From NCBI GenBank assembly GCA_022495995.1, contig JAFEMH010002090.1:62001-126000 (forward strand): 64,000 bases of DNA, given 5' to 3'. The position numbers were made by a program, and so were the translations under genes. The notes beneath the pieces were generated by a model. It was not told the DNA's origin and searched no databases. It was given only the letters and a program-made list of their open reading frames with translations. This document shows positions 32,075-42,277 of this stretch, in pieces; position 1 is the stretch's first letter; each line of letters begins with the position of its first letter. This DNA is from Adenophora triphylla var. japonica. Lineage: Eukaryota > Streptophyta > Magnoliopsida > Asterales > Campanulaceae.

Positions 32075-35024
32075 CTAATCAGAGCCCTCGTCATCATCAT
32101 CCTCGCCAAGATCCTCCAAAGAAAAATCGGGCATCCCAGTGAACTCGCCCGTCACGCCCTCATCATCAGTGCTTGAGCCCCCTCAGGAGCTGCCACTCAA
32201 AATAATGCGAAGGATCAAATCCGGCGAAAGGGTCGAAGAAAGAAGGCTACTGAGAATCCCTCACCACTGAGCGGCATGCGGAGGCATGAAGCGATAAAGG
32301 GCTGCTCCTCGAAGGCCTGCGGCTCCGGAAGACGTCCCGGCATCCATGCTATGCCGCCCTCTCGAAAGGTCCCTCTGGCTGCGGCTCAGGCTCGGCCCTC
32401 GGTGGAGGAACATCCAGCTGAATGCCTCGAAGGCATCGGCTCATCTGTTGGCATACGACGCGAAGACCGGCGGGACATCTTCGACGCCATCTTCTTAGCG
32501 AAGGATCTCATCGCCACATAACGGCGAGTCGGCGCATCATAGGCTCTCCCGGGACTGCACAAGCAAACGGCCAAAGAAACGCTCATCAATGCGGTATACT
32601 CGACAACAAAAGAGAAAAAATACGAGAAAAGATGCCAAGATGGAAAAGAGTCGGCACACTCACCGATCTGTCGGGGTCCGCTCTGTAGGCGGCGGGGGCT
32701 GCTCCGGGCAGTACGAGACACCCTCCTCCGCGATCCGTCCCCACGGACATAAGTGAAATCCGGCCCCGGCATCGGAACCTGCAGGGGAGCTGCGGGCGGC
32801 CCTCTCTCTCCGCGCCGATGCACAGGGCGTCCTCAGTTTCCTCCTAACGAAGGTCTCGTACTCCTCACCAAACAAAATAAACTCCTCGGCACCCACACCG
32901 CCAAGGTACCTCTCAAAATCCAGCACATCCATATCCCGGGAGTCAAACATCCCAAACGGAGGGTCCCTCGGAGCAACGGGAAGCACACCCGGGCCATCTT
33001 TCGAGAAGACTCGCTCCCCGGATACATGGCGTCGCAAGTCGAGCCCGCGGCATCTTCCGCTGCGCCGTCACCTCGGGAGCTCCCTCAAACTCATCACCCT
33101 CATCACAGAGCCCATGGGAACAAGACGAAACCCTCACGGCTATCTCGCTCCAAACGCTCCTGCACCTCCCCGTAGGCAATGGTGAGCTTACCCTGTTGGT
33201 CCTCCTCCTCCTGGCCGTACGAGCCCGGTAGAGCATAGCGGGATACGCGACAACTGGCCCGGGATCTCTATCCCATGGGAAGCATGAAAGACCTCATAAA
33301 ACCACACTGCGACAAAAGCGAGAGAAGAGCTCGGCAAAAAAAAAAAAAAAAAAAAATGGAGAAACGACAAGTTGCTAAATCAAAAACGACAATAAACTCA
33401 TTACCTCCGGAGCAAAATCAAAGCGAGGCCAACGAATTGGCCACCCAGCTAAACCGGTCCGAGAGAAAAGTAGAGCTCGGCCAAGCACGCCTCGCCCCAA
33501 GCAATGTCGCGGACCCTATCCGAGATCGGTCGAAGCTCTCCAGCGAGCAAAGGGAGGCTGCGGTCGCGTGGTTCGAGAACAAAGTCTCGGACGGTGCATA
33601 CCACAAGAAGGAGCGCGCCGCTGCTCCCATTGTCACTGGCCGGTACCCGGATGTAGGCCCCAATCTTGGCCGTGATCCTCATCTCTACGTCATTGTCTGC
33701 AGCATCCCAGGGCCCCTGCGAGGACGAGGCTCAAAGCCCGGCGGCTCGGTCGGCCACATCATCCGAGATCATATCTCTCCACCTCACGAGGCTCCCCTTT
33801 GAAGGAGAGCCGTGTAATAGCGGCAAAATCGGTGGGCGTCACTGTCACCTCGCCCGGCTCGGGTGGAAGGTGTGGGTGGTATCCCACCGGTACTCGAGAA
33901 AGGCCCGGAAGACACTCTTGTTCTTCCTCGTGTCGAACAGCTCCGACCGGGTTCTCAGCGAACACACCTAGGCCGAAGCATAAACCAACCTCAGGGACTC
34001 GGCCTACCGCCCACGGAAATATCGGGCATCCATTGCCGTAGCTCCACAACTGGCCTCGAGCGATCCCGAGTCTTCATCCTCTTGGCCTTCCCGGCCGTAA
34101 GCCCGGCATCCTGCGGGTAAACACGGCAAAGGTACGTCAATCACGATTACTTAATATAAAGGCACATATAACCCGTCACAAAACACGGCACATATTGCAC
34201 ATATAATTTTCCATATAACCCGTCACAAAACACGGCACACAATGCACATAATTTTCACATATATCATGCATATAATTTCTCCCATGCGATCAGTCACAAA
34301 ACACGGCACCACCTGCTGTATACATCTTTCTCAAAAAAAAAAAAAAAAAAAAAAAAAAGGGGGATTAAACCCTACACGACACATTTTCAAAAGAAAGTCC
34401 GTCCCCAAATCGCACATATTTTCCCCACAAAGTCCGTCACCCAAAAACACGGCACACTACATAGCACATTCTCAAAAGAAAATCCGTCCCAACACGGCAC
34501 ACACTTTCACATATAACCCGTCACAAAACACGGCACATGTCACATTTTTGCACAAAAATTATCACTACACGATAATTTTTCTCATAATGTACATACATAA
34601 ATAGCATACGGTACAAAACACCAAAGCATGCAAATTCACTAGATAGGCACTTTATTTTCACAAATAAGAGCTAATCTACACATTTACGCACAAAATACAC
34701 ATACCCACAATTTTTACATGTCCATTTTCAACAATTCATCAAGAATTTCACAAAAAAGGCATAAAATAATAACAAAAAATTCAAAAATGCGAAAAACTAA
34801 AACCTAGTTCTAGCATTCAAAAATTCGACGAGGGAATCAAAACGGAGCAGATTTCTTACCTCCCCAGCGTTCATGGGCGACGATTATGCACCTCCGGATT
34901 CGGATACAAAACATCCGGGTTCTTCGAAGGCAGAACGAACGAGGTCAATTCCTTTGAAGCTCCATTCGCTGCTCAACCACTTCACATTGCGTTGTCTACG
35001 GCTCCTTCGAGATCCCTCCGCCAT
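32075..35024 (-). pseudogene. Antisense unit A of Tat-A: four-exon gene with a plant-mobile-domain-like product
   Basis: Transcribed against the element. ATG at 35024 (MAEGSRRSRRQ). Exon 1 35024-34860, donor GGGGAG|GTAAGA; intron 34859-34111, acceptor TTTACCCGCAG; exon 2 34110-33405; intron 33404-33307, whose T-run (A-run on plus) precedes acceptor CTTTTGTCGCAG; exon 3 33306-32664, donor GATCG|GTGAGT; intron 32663-32555, acceptor TTGCTTGTGCAG; exon 4 32554-32075, ending in an acidic tail (LGEDDDDEGSD, stop). Exon 2 holds HPHLPPEPGEVTVTPTDFAAI and SFKGEP, and exon 3 WFYEVFHASHG and VLDFERYLGG, which recall plant mobile domain proteins. A stop at 34886-34884 and frameshifts show decay. Plant mobile domains are known from Ty3/gypsy and MULE elements. 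Confidence 0.65.
33339..33357. repeat. A-run inside an antisense intron
   Basis: About 20 A on the plus strand. On the minus strand it is a polypyrimidine stretch ahead of the splice acceptor at 33307-33308. A similar A-run of about 24 (34334-34357) lies in the first antisense intron. Confidence 0.75.
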
Positions 35025-35179
35025 TGCGAGCAAATCAAAGGAAAAATGGAAGATTTTGGTGCAAAAATGGAGGTTTTCTCCTTCTCTCTCTCATTTGTTT
35101 CGTAAGGCGAAGAAGAAGAAGTGAAGGAGCCTCGGTTTCTGCCTTTGGTCAAAATCTGGGAACTGTAAAAATCAACTTG

Positions 35180-35224
35180 GTCCGTACGGACCTCTTTGCA
35201 ACCCAGGTTGGTCAGTACGGACCT
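35180..35224 (-). promoter_or_regulatory. Two GGTCCGTACGGACC palindromes in front of antisense unit A
   Basis: A perfect copy at 35180-35193 and a one-change copy GGTCAGTACGGACC at 35211-35224, both followed by TCTTTGCAA on the plus strand. They lie 155-200 bp upstream of the antisense ATG. Confidence 0.7.
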
Positions 35225-35342
35225 CTTTGCAAGGGTGCCCAAATGACTTTTCTGCCCTTACAAACTTTGCCCCTGGCTGTCCTAAGGCCTTTTTCAGCAA
35301 ATCCAAGTGCAGAATGGTCCCTAACCCTTCAAATCAACCACC

Positions 35343-36245
35343 GGCCGTCAATGTAAGACCGGTCCTCGCCCACTCCAACGGCAACGCAAACACCGGCAGT
35401 CAGTGTAAGACCGAACCTCGCCCACTCCAACGGCAACGCAAACACCGGCAGTCAGATGTAAGCCCGAACTTCGCCCACTTCAACGGCAAATCAACCATCG
35501 GCCATCAAACGTAAGACCGATCCTCGCCCACTCCAACGGCAATTCAAGAAGGAGCCGACACCTCCCGGCCACGAATATCAAGGCACAAGACGCCCCCGAA
35601 ACGCTCAGCGACAACTCGGCACTTGAAGGTCCGAATTCATCTTCCCAACGAGAAGAGGGCCCATACGGGGTCATGCATCCCCGACAATTCAAGCACCGGC
35701 GGTCGGATGTAAGCCCGAACTTCGCCCACTTCAACGGCAAATCAACCGTCGGCCATCAAACGTAAGACCGATCCTCGCCCGCTCCAGCGGCAATTCAAGA
35801 AGGAGCTGACACCTCCCGGCCACGAATATCGAGGCAAGACGCCCCCAAAGCGCTCAGCGACAACTCGACCCTTTGAAGGTCCGAATTCATCTTCCCAACG
35901 AGAAGAGGGCCCGTACGAGGTCATGCATCCCCGGCAATTCAAGCACCGGCGGTCGGATGTAAGCCCGAACTTCGCCCACCTCAACGCAAATCAACCACCG
36001 GCCATCAAAGTGGCAGAGCTCCTCCCGACAAGTCGAGGGAAGTCATACAAGGCGCATATCCCCGGCCACCGACCATCATCCTCGCCCACTCCAGCGGCAA
36101 AACAAGCACGCGAAGGAGCCGACATCTCCGTCTGAGTCCCGAGGCACGAAGCGCCTCCCAACGCCAAATGGTGAAGCAATCATCGGCCGTCATCCTTGCC
36201 TACTTCAACGGCAACTCAAGCAGCGGTCATCGTAAGTCCAACCTT
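35343..36245. repeat. Tat-A tandem array 1
   Basis: Short units of about 62 bp with CGCCCACTCCAACGGCAA and TGTAAGACCGA, nested in a longer period of about 250 bp (compare 35511-35760 with 35761-36000, both with CGACACCTCCCGGCCACG-like and GAGAAGAGGGCCC segments). Open frames over it are artefacts. Confidence 0.85.
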
Positions 36246-36440
36246 CTACATCAACATGCAAAAACACAAATGGCATCTACGCCTCTCGAATCACAAGGCG
36301 GCCACGCCTCCGCGCTGCGGCTAGAAGACGATTCAAAGTCCTCCGGCGTGGCACCAACCGCAATCGAAGACGATTCAAGTCCTCATGACTATCTCAGGCC
36401 GGAAGGCCTTAAACCACCCGATTAGGAAAATCGTAAAATT
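36246..36440. other. Short unique spacer between arrays
   Basis: No gene or motif recognised; two GACGATTCAA(A/G)GTCCTC-like segments suggest a short duplication. Confidence 0.4.
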
Positions 36441-37300
36441 TCCATCCCGGGACGCCACCACGTCCTTATCACCCGACCTATACGGTCGCCGGGACGCCGC
36501 CACGTCCTTATCACCGACCTATACGGTCACCCGGGACGCCGCGCGTCCTTATCACCGACCTATCTGGTCACCGGGACGCCACCACGTCCTTATCACCGAC
36601 CGATCACGAGGGGACGCCGCCCGTCCTTATCACCCGACCTATACGGTCACCCCGGACGCCACCACGTCCTTATCACCGACCTATACGGTCACCCAGACGC
36701 CGCCACGTCCTTACCACCGACTTTATACGGTCGCCGGGGACGCCGCGCGTCCTTATCACCCGACCTATCGGTCACCCAGGACGCCGCCACGTCCTTATCA
36801 CCGACCTATCGGTCACCCGGGCGCCGCCACGTCACTTACCACCGACCTATACGGTCACCCGGGACGCCACCACGTCCTTATCACCGACCTATCACGGTCA
36901 CCCGGGCGCCGCGCGTCCTTATCACCCATATCGGTCACCCGGGACGCCGCGCGTCCTTACCACGGCTATACGGTCACCCGGACGCCACCACGTCCTTACC
37001 ATCCGACCTATCTGATCGCTCCGGACGCGCCACGCGTCCTTATCACCGACTTTATACGGTCGCCGGACGCCACCACGTCCTTATCATCCGACCTTTATCG
37101 GTCACCCGGGCCGCCCACGTCCTTACCATCCGACCTATCTGGTCGCCGGGCGCCGCCACGTCCTTATCACCGACTATACGGTCGCCCGGGCGCCACGTCC
37201 TTACCGCGACCTATACGGTCGCGGGACGCCACCGCGTCCTTATCACCGACCTATGCGGTCACCTAGGACGCCGCCACGTCCTCGCGGCTGACCTCGGCGG
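36441..37300. repeat. Tat-A tandem array 2 (about 20 units of roughly 42 bp)
   Basis: Each unit contains GGACGCC(A/G)CCACGTCC, TTATCACCGACC and TATACGGTCACC. Unit lengths vary by small gaps in GC-rich parts. Tandem arrays in the 3' untranslated region are a known habit of Tat/Ogre elements and can seed satellite DNA. Confidence 0.9.
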
Positions 37301-37570
37301 TCACCACGACACTTCGGAGCACCACCGCGCCCGTATTCACGAACACTCACCCCACACCAGACTACGACCGGGCTTGATTCCCGCCGGGGATACGTAGGAA
37401 TCCTATCGCGGGGTCCGGCCTATTGACCTAAACGGTCACCCGAAAAGGACACCGCGCGTCCTCGCTTTGACCCTCAAGGTCACTTCCTCTCCCAGCACGC
37501 GATCCAGATTAGGACCCTTATCTTATCGGCGACCCCACTTCTTTCATAAGTGACGTCGTCGAGGGGCTTC
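37301..37570 (+). other. Tat-A 3' end and polypurine tract
   Basis: Unique sequence with a partial array unit (37422-37455); CGAGGGGCTTC directly precedes the 3' LTR and probably holds the polypurine primer. Confidence 0.6.
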
Positions 37571-38952
37571 TGTAAGTACCCCAATCTGGATCACTCCCTT
37601 TCAAACACCCGGGAAACACCGCAGACTCATCCACGCAGTCTCAGAGACCTCTCCCACTCAAAACCCTCTCAAACCCCCAACCAAACCAAGGGAGGAGCCC
37701 TCCTGGGATAAAAAGGGACAAAAGGACCTTTCGGGAATTTTCAGGAAACTGGAAAAGCAATATAGGTCCGTACGGACCTCTTTGTTTCCATAATTACTGA
37801 ATCCCCTTAAAGTCCACAATATTCCCTCAAATCCCGGAGAAATGATTACCCTAAATGCAGACTTGGTCCGTACGGACCTCTTTGCATGTCAAGATGGTCC
37901 GTACGGACCTCTTTGCAAGGGGACATCATCATTTCCAGAATATTCACCATCATTGCATATTCCCTCAAATCGAGGAAAACCAAAATCCTGGATAACCAAG
38001 GAGGTCCGTACGGACCTCTTTGCACCAAATCTGAGACTATAAATAGAGGGCTCCCCCTCCTCATTTTTACACACTTCCCTCTTCTCTCTTCCTCCCTAAG
38101 CCTTACGGCTCCCCCTCTAAGACCTTTCGAGGCATTCCCGGCCCCTTCGGATCCTTCGAGGCCTTAGAGCCCCCTCGAGGTGCTCAGAAGCCTCTCCGAG
38201 CGCTCCCGAGACGCTCCCGCGCTGCCCCGAGGCACTCTCGAGGTACTCTGAGGCCCCTCGTGGTACTCCGAGGCCTTGCACTGGTCTTTCCACGGTGTCC
38301 GGCTCTTTCCGAGTCAAACCGACGATCCCAAACCACGCCGAAACTCTGCCCGAGTGACTCCACGCCACCACAACGCACGCCGAACCTGCGCCGAGTGATC
38401 CGACGATCCCCACGCACGCCGAACCTGCGCGACGCGGCCTACAACCTCAACTCACGCCGAAACGCGTCCGCGGACAACCGGCATCCCGAAGCAATCCGGA
38501 ACGCTACTCCGACCTCAAACACTATTCCCCTGCGGAAGGCAGGACACGAACCAACATTGGTAAGGCTTCCTTCCTCTACTATTTCAATACATTTCAATAC
38601 AATGTAGACATCCGATACAGCATGCATTTTTAAAAGCACACACACACACACACAACTTTTTAAAGGATATTAGGGGTATCCGAAAGACTCGTTTTACGAG
38701 GCTACTCGGGTGAGCTCTAATATTCTAATATTCTCTTCCCGAGGAGTCATCTGACCTCCGAACTCAAAATCTCATCACACAAAAACAGGTTTAAAATTTA
38801 TCTTTAAGCGATGCCCTTTTTCAATGTTTTGGGCTTAATAAAAACGGCGTGGCGACTCTACAAAATGCGAAAGCAAAACGGCGAGACACCTCCAACGCGA
38901 AAGAATGCCAGATGCCGGGGCCGCGAGGCCTTCTCGGATCCGGGTAATTTCA
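37571..38952 (+). repeat. Tat-A 3' LTR
   Basis: 1382 bp, matching the 5' LTR with no difference in about the first 350 bp and mainly one- to two-base gaps in CCGAG-rich parts later. TATAAATA at 38038-38045. Ends GGGTAATTTCA, followed by target copy ATATC. Confidence 0.94.
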
Positions 38953-41103
38953 ATATCCAATAAAAACACAGTCAATGGTCTTTGGACCAATCTTGACTTG
39001 TTTCGGCTTAGGTACTTCAACCTTGGCCAAACACCCCCACGCTTTAAGGTATTTATAACATGGCCTACGATTATGCCACAATTCATAGGGTGTTTTATCA
39101 ATACCTTTCTTGGGTATTTTATTAAGAACATAATTAGAAGTGAGTATGGCTTCCCCCCACAAGTTGTCGGGTAAGCCTGAACTTATCAAAACCGCGTTCA
39201 TCATCTCCTTGAGAGTACGGTTTTTGCGTTCAGCAACTCCGTTAGATTGAGGGGTATATGGAGCCGTCGTTTGATGAATTATGTCGGATTCCCAACATAG
39301 TCCTTCAAACGGTGCTTCATATTCTCCACCTCTATCGCTTCTAATTTTCTTAATCTTCAAGTTAAGTTGATTTTCAACTTCTTTCTTATAAGTCTCAAAA
39401 GCCACTAAGGCTTCATCCTTACTTCTTAAGAGATAGACATAACAAAATTTTGTGCAATCATCTATAAATGTAATGAAATACTTTTTACCTCCTCGAGTTT
39501 GCACAAGTTTTAAATCACATATGTCGGTGTGAATTAACTCGAGAGGTGTTGTGTTTCTTTGTATGGCATTAAATAGTGACTTTGTCATTTTTGCCACAAC
39601 ACAAACTTCACACCTATTAGTCGAGTCGGATTTAGTCATTTGGATTAAATCTTGTTTCGCTAATTTCTTAATGGTGTCGAGGTTTACATGTCCTAATCTA
39701 TCATGCCATAAATTAGAACTTTTCGACAAGTAAACATAAGAAACACAATTTTTATTCATCGCAACTCGGCGGATCACGTTCATTACATTCATCTTGAAAA
39801 GGCCCTCCTCGAGGTAACCCTTTCCAAGAAATAAACCATTCTTGGTTAATACAAATTTGTCGGATTCAAATACTAGTCTAAAACCGGCCTTACTATGCAA
39901 AGCGCTGGACACCAAATTTTTACGGATGTCTGGAACATGCAGCACATCCAACAAGGTTACTTCTTTTCCGGAAGTCATCTTCAATATCACGTTTCCAATG
40001 CCTTGAACATCGGAGGACGCAGAATTTCCCATGTAGAGCTTTCTTCCGGAGATGGGAGTATAGGAGGAGAAACTCTCCTTACTTCCACAAATGTGGCGGG
40101 TAGCACCGGTATCTATCTACCAAGCTTTTGGATTCTCCTCCAAGTTTGCAACGTTGGCCTCAAAGATCATTGCTGCAAAGTCTAGGTCCATGTGGTCAAC
40201 ATTATTCGCCTCTTTCTTTGGGAGACGACAATCTTTTGCTAAGTGGCCCGGTTTGCCACAATTATAGCAAGACCCCTTGAACTTCTTAGAGCCCTTCTTC
40301 TTTCCTTTCTTAGCATTCCCGACATTTTCGGAATGCTTTCTCTTTGTGCCACTTGTGCTAGCCTCGGCGAGATTGACCTTAGCCTCCATCTTGCCCTTAG
40401 CAACCTTGGCCTCGTTGATTCTATTGTTCTCTTCTATTTGAAGACGAACAACAATGTCTTCCAAGGACATCTCCTTGCGTTTATGCTTGAGATAGTTCTT
40501 GAAATCCTTCCACGAAGGCGGCAACTTTTCAATGATAGAGGCCACCTTGAATGGATCATTCATGATCATCCCCTCGGCATCAAGCCCATGTAGAATGATT
40601 TGGAATTCATCTACTTGAGTTGTTACCGATTTGGAATCGACCATCATGAAGTCAAGATACTTACCGACGACAAATTTCTTTGACCCGGCGTCTTCGATCT
40701 TGTACTTCCTTTCCAAGGTGTTCCACAACGCCTTGGCAATCTCGACGCTACTATACACATTGTATAGTGCATCGTCAAGTCCATTCAGGATGTAGTTCTT
40801 ACACAAAAAATTACCGTGAGCCCAAGCCTCCTTGGCCATTTGCCTTTGGGGGTCGGGATCACCATTTTCCACCGCCGGAGGATCTTCCTTTAAGAAGCGG
40901 TGCAAGCTTAGGGTGGTCAAGTAGAATAGCAACTTCTGTTGCCATCTCTTGAAATCCACACCAGTGAACTTCGGGGGTTTTTCACCATGACCCGGGTGAT
41001 GCGGTGTAGGAGCGGGTGCAATATGGTTGAACGTAGCATCACCTTGAGAAGGAGGCGTTACATTCCCTTGACTGGATGAGGTGGTGTCTTTCTCGGTTGC
41101 CAT
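38953..41103 (-). pseudogene. Copia-B gag, protease and integrase part of pol
   Basis: ATG 41103 on the minus strand opens MATEKDTTSSSQ. Then gag (FKRWQQKLLFYLTTL, FKNYLKHKRKEM), a CCHC knuckle (CYNCGKPGHLAKDC) and protease, where a stop at 40117-40119 replaces the Trp just before the IDTGAT motif. The same frame then runs on through gag-pre-integrase ([13 protein letters not shown]) and integrase ([33 protein letters not shown]) to VFIGY, where Tat-A interrupts. The frame resumes at 20392. Apart from the one stop this part is open throughout. Confidence 0.93.
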
Positions 41104-41127
41104 CTTGAAGGTCTTGAAGAAGCGTTA

Positions 41128-41143
41128 AATAACTTCTTACGAT
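41128..41143 (-). promoter_or_regulatory. Copia-B primer-site region complementary to its own LTR
   Basis: In element orientation AT follows the 5' LTR, then CGTAAGAAGTTATT (41141-41128). The LTR carries the same 14 bases on the other strand (plus 41255-41268). No initiator-Met complement is present. The layout matches Copia-A: two-base offset and the partner about 111-117 bases inside the LTR. Confidence 0.6.
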
Positions 41144-42001
41144 TGTTGGACTTTTGGTAGGCTTCTCAAGAACTTAACTGAAAACATAACAGAAAAAATA
41201 ACGGAGATTGGAAAAACTATGAGATAAGTCGAGTCTTGTATTAAATACAATCTACGTAAGAAGTTATTGCCCCGCACAGGTGCTTACGGTTTCAATGGCA
41301 ATCTTCTAGTAAGATAAAACGACTTTTAAGTATATGATAGGAGCACTCCAAATCAAATACTCTAACAAACAACACTATGTTTGAAACTTTGGACTTTGAA
41401 GGATTTGATGCAACAAAATGCTAATGATTTGGGTATGTTTTTCTATCTTACTAGAGGGTAGGAAGGCTCAAAATGACTGTATATATGAATTGAAATTCGG
41501 AGGGGAAGTATATAAAGAGAGTCAAAGGGTTTTGTGGCTTTTCCCTTGAAAAGTCACAACTTTTCGGGTATAACAGCACTTGCACGGCCGTGTCCAATTA
41601 AGCGCAGCCGTGCGGAAATATGCACGGTCGAGTTCATGGCTCTGCACGGTCGAGTGGCAAGGCAAAACACGGTGCACGGCCGTGTCCTAGGCACTTGCAC
41701 GGCCGTGCAGAAGCTTCTTCAGCCTGCTCGACATCCCTTTAGCCACAACAAGTTCAAACCAATTTTGGGACCAACCCAAATCAAACTTTGACCCAATAAA
41801 CAACTCTCGTTAAGTTACAAATCATTTGTCATTAATTTCTCATTCACCCGGAAATGGTTTTGAGACAATAAATGAGTTTCATAATCTACACTAAATGTAG
41901 AATACATTTTTGTAACTTACTTCGTTAACAAATAACGAATTTCCGTTAGAAAGTTAGGTCAACGACAAGTCAAACTTAACTTTCGTTACCCATTTTCAAC
42001 A
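41144..42001 (-). repeat. Copia-B 5' LTR (right)
   Basis: 858 bp, TGTTGGACTT...CATTTTCAACA, followed by target copy CATTT (42002-42006). The palindrome cluster is at about 41579-41709, with a small deletion relative to the left LTR. Confidence 0.94.
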
Positions 42002-42145
42002 CATTTATATTTAATTCATCCAAAACCCATTTTGGACAATTAAATATTTTATTTTCACAAACACAAATCACTTAAGTAATTTGACAAAATTACTTTTTAG
42101 AAATTAACCCATTAATTTCTTTCAAACACACTATTTTTTCCAACA
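42002..42145 (-). repeat. Copia-A 5' LTR, remaining part after Copia-B
   Basis: Colinear with 12769-12913 of the left LTR. Its end CCAACA is followed by the GCATT target copy and the rest of GRF exon 1. As Copia-A points away, its U3 start lies here and its promoter does not read into GRF. Confidence 0.93.
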
Positions 42146-42173
42146 GCATTCCCACCTGATTCTTCTTCAACCA
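42146..42173 (+). CDS. GRF: GRF exon 1, part downstream of the insertion
   Basis: GCATT (42146-42150) is the second target copy; 42151-42173 codes for PPDSSST and the first base of a Lys codon. The donor CCA|GTAACT at 42174 gives, with the acceptor at 42276-42277, Lys-Met-Gly, matching the Lys-Met-Gly at this place in Arabidopsis GRF3. The exon is cut off from its start codon by 30 kb. Confidence 0.75.
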
Positions 42174-42277
42174 GTAACTCTCTTTTCCCCTCTCTCATTT
42201 CTTGGTTTTGCTTCTAAGTTAGCTTTTATTAATGAGGTTTTTTTTATTTTTTTATTTTTTTTAAATGGTACCAAAAG

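Larger units (their letters stand above)
20393..38952 (+). mobile_element. Tat-A: Tat/Ogre-like Ty3/gypsy retrotransposon inserted in Copia-B pol
   Basis: Plus orientation, 18.6 kb, target duplication ATATC at 20388-20392 and 38953-38957. LTRs 20393-21782 and 37571-38952 (TGTAAGTACC...GTAATTTCA). The primer site TGGCGACTCCGCTGGGGAC (21785-21803) is of the tRNA-Arg kind reported for Ogre elements. A second, archaeal-type RNase H after the first places it in the Tat lineage. After integrase come two antisense units and two tandem arrays before the 3' LTR, an arrangement known from Tat/Ogre elements. The LTRs are identical for about the first 350 bp, so the insertion is young. Confidence 0.94.
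17151..42001 (-). mobile_element. Copia-B: Ty1/copia retrotransposon inserted in the Copia-A LTR
   Basis: Minus orientation, target duplication CATTT at 17146-17150 and 42002-42006. Left LTR 17151-18011, right LTR 41144-42001, both TGTTGGACTT...TTCAACA on the plus strand. The internal region encodes gag, protease, integrase, reverse transcriptase and RNase H in the copia order, but Tat-A is inserted between integrase and reverse transcriptase. About a dozen substitutions distinguish the 860-bp LTRs, fewer per base than in Copia-A. Confidence 0.95.
11977..42145 (-). mobile_element. Copia-A: Ty1/copia retrotransposon inserted in GRF exon 1
   Basis: Outer element of the nest, minus orientation. 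Target duplication GCATT at 11972-11976 and 42146-42150. Left LTR 11977-12913; right LTR 16335-17150 continued at 42002-42145 because Copia-B sits in it. On the plus strand the LTRs start TGTTACACAAGG and end TTTTTTCCAACA. The internal region encodes gag, protease, a gag-pre-integrase segment, reverse transcriptase and RNase H, but the integrase core is missing. The purine-rich tract GGGGGAT next to the 3' LTR (minus strand of 12914-12920) is the expected plus-strand primer. About a dozen substitutions separate the first 550 bp of the two LTRs. Confidence 0.95.

Noticed and set aside
36385..37266. A 293-codon open frame with His/Tyr/Pro/Arg-rich repeats
   Set aside because: It is a read-through of the 42-bp tandem array, with no start context, no domain and frame changes between units.
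35343..37300. CRISPR-like array of regular repeats
   Set aside because: Units are contiguous and diverged, without unique spacers, inside a plant retrotransposon.
42145..42270. LTR promoter of Copia-A driving the GRF remainder
   Set aside because: Copia-A points to the minus strand, so its promoter reads away from GRF; only an unusual bidirectional activity could drive it.
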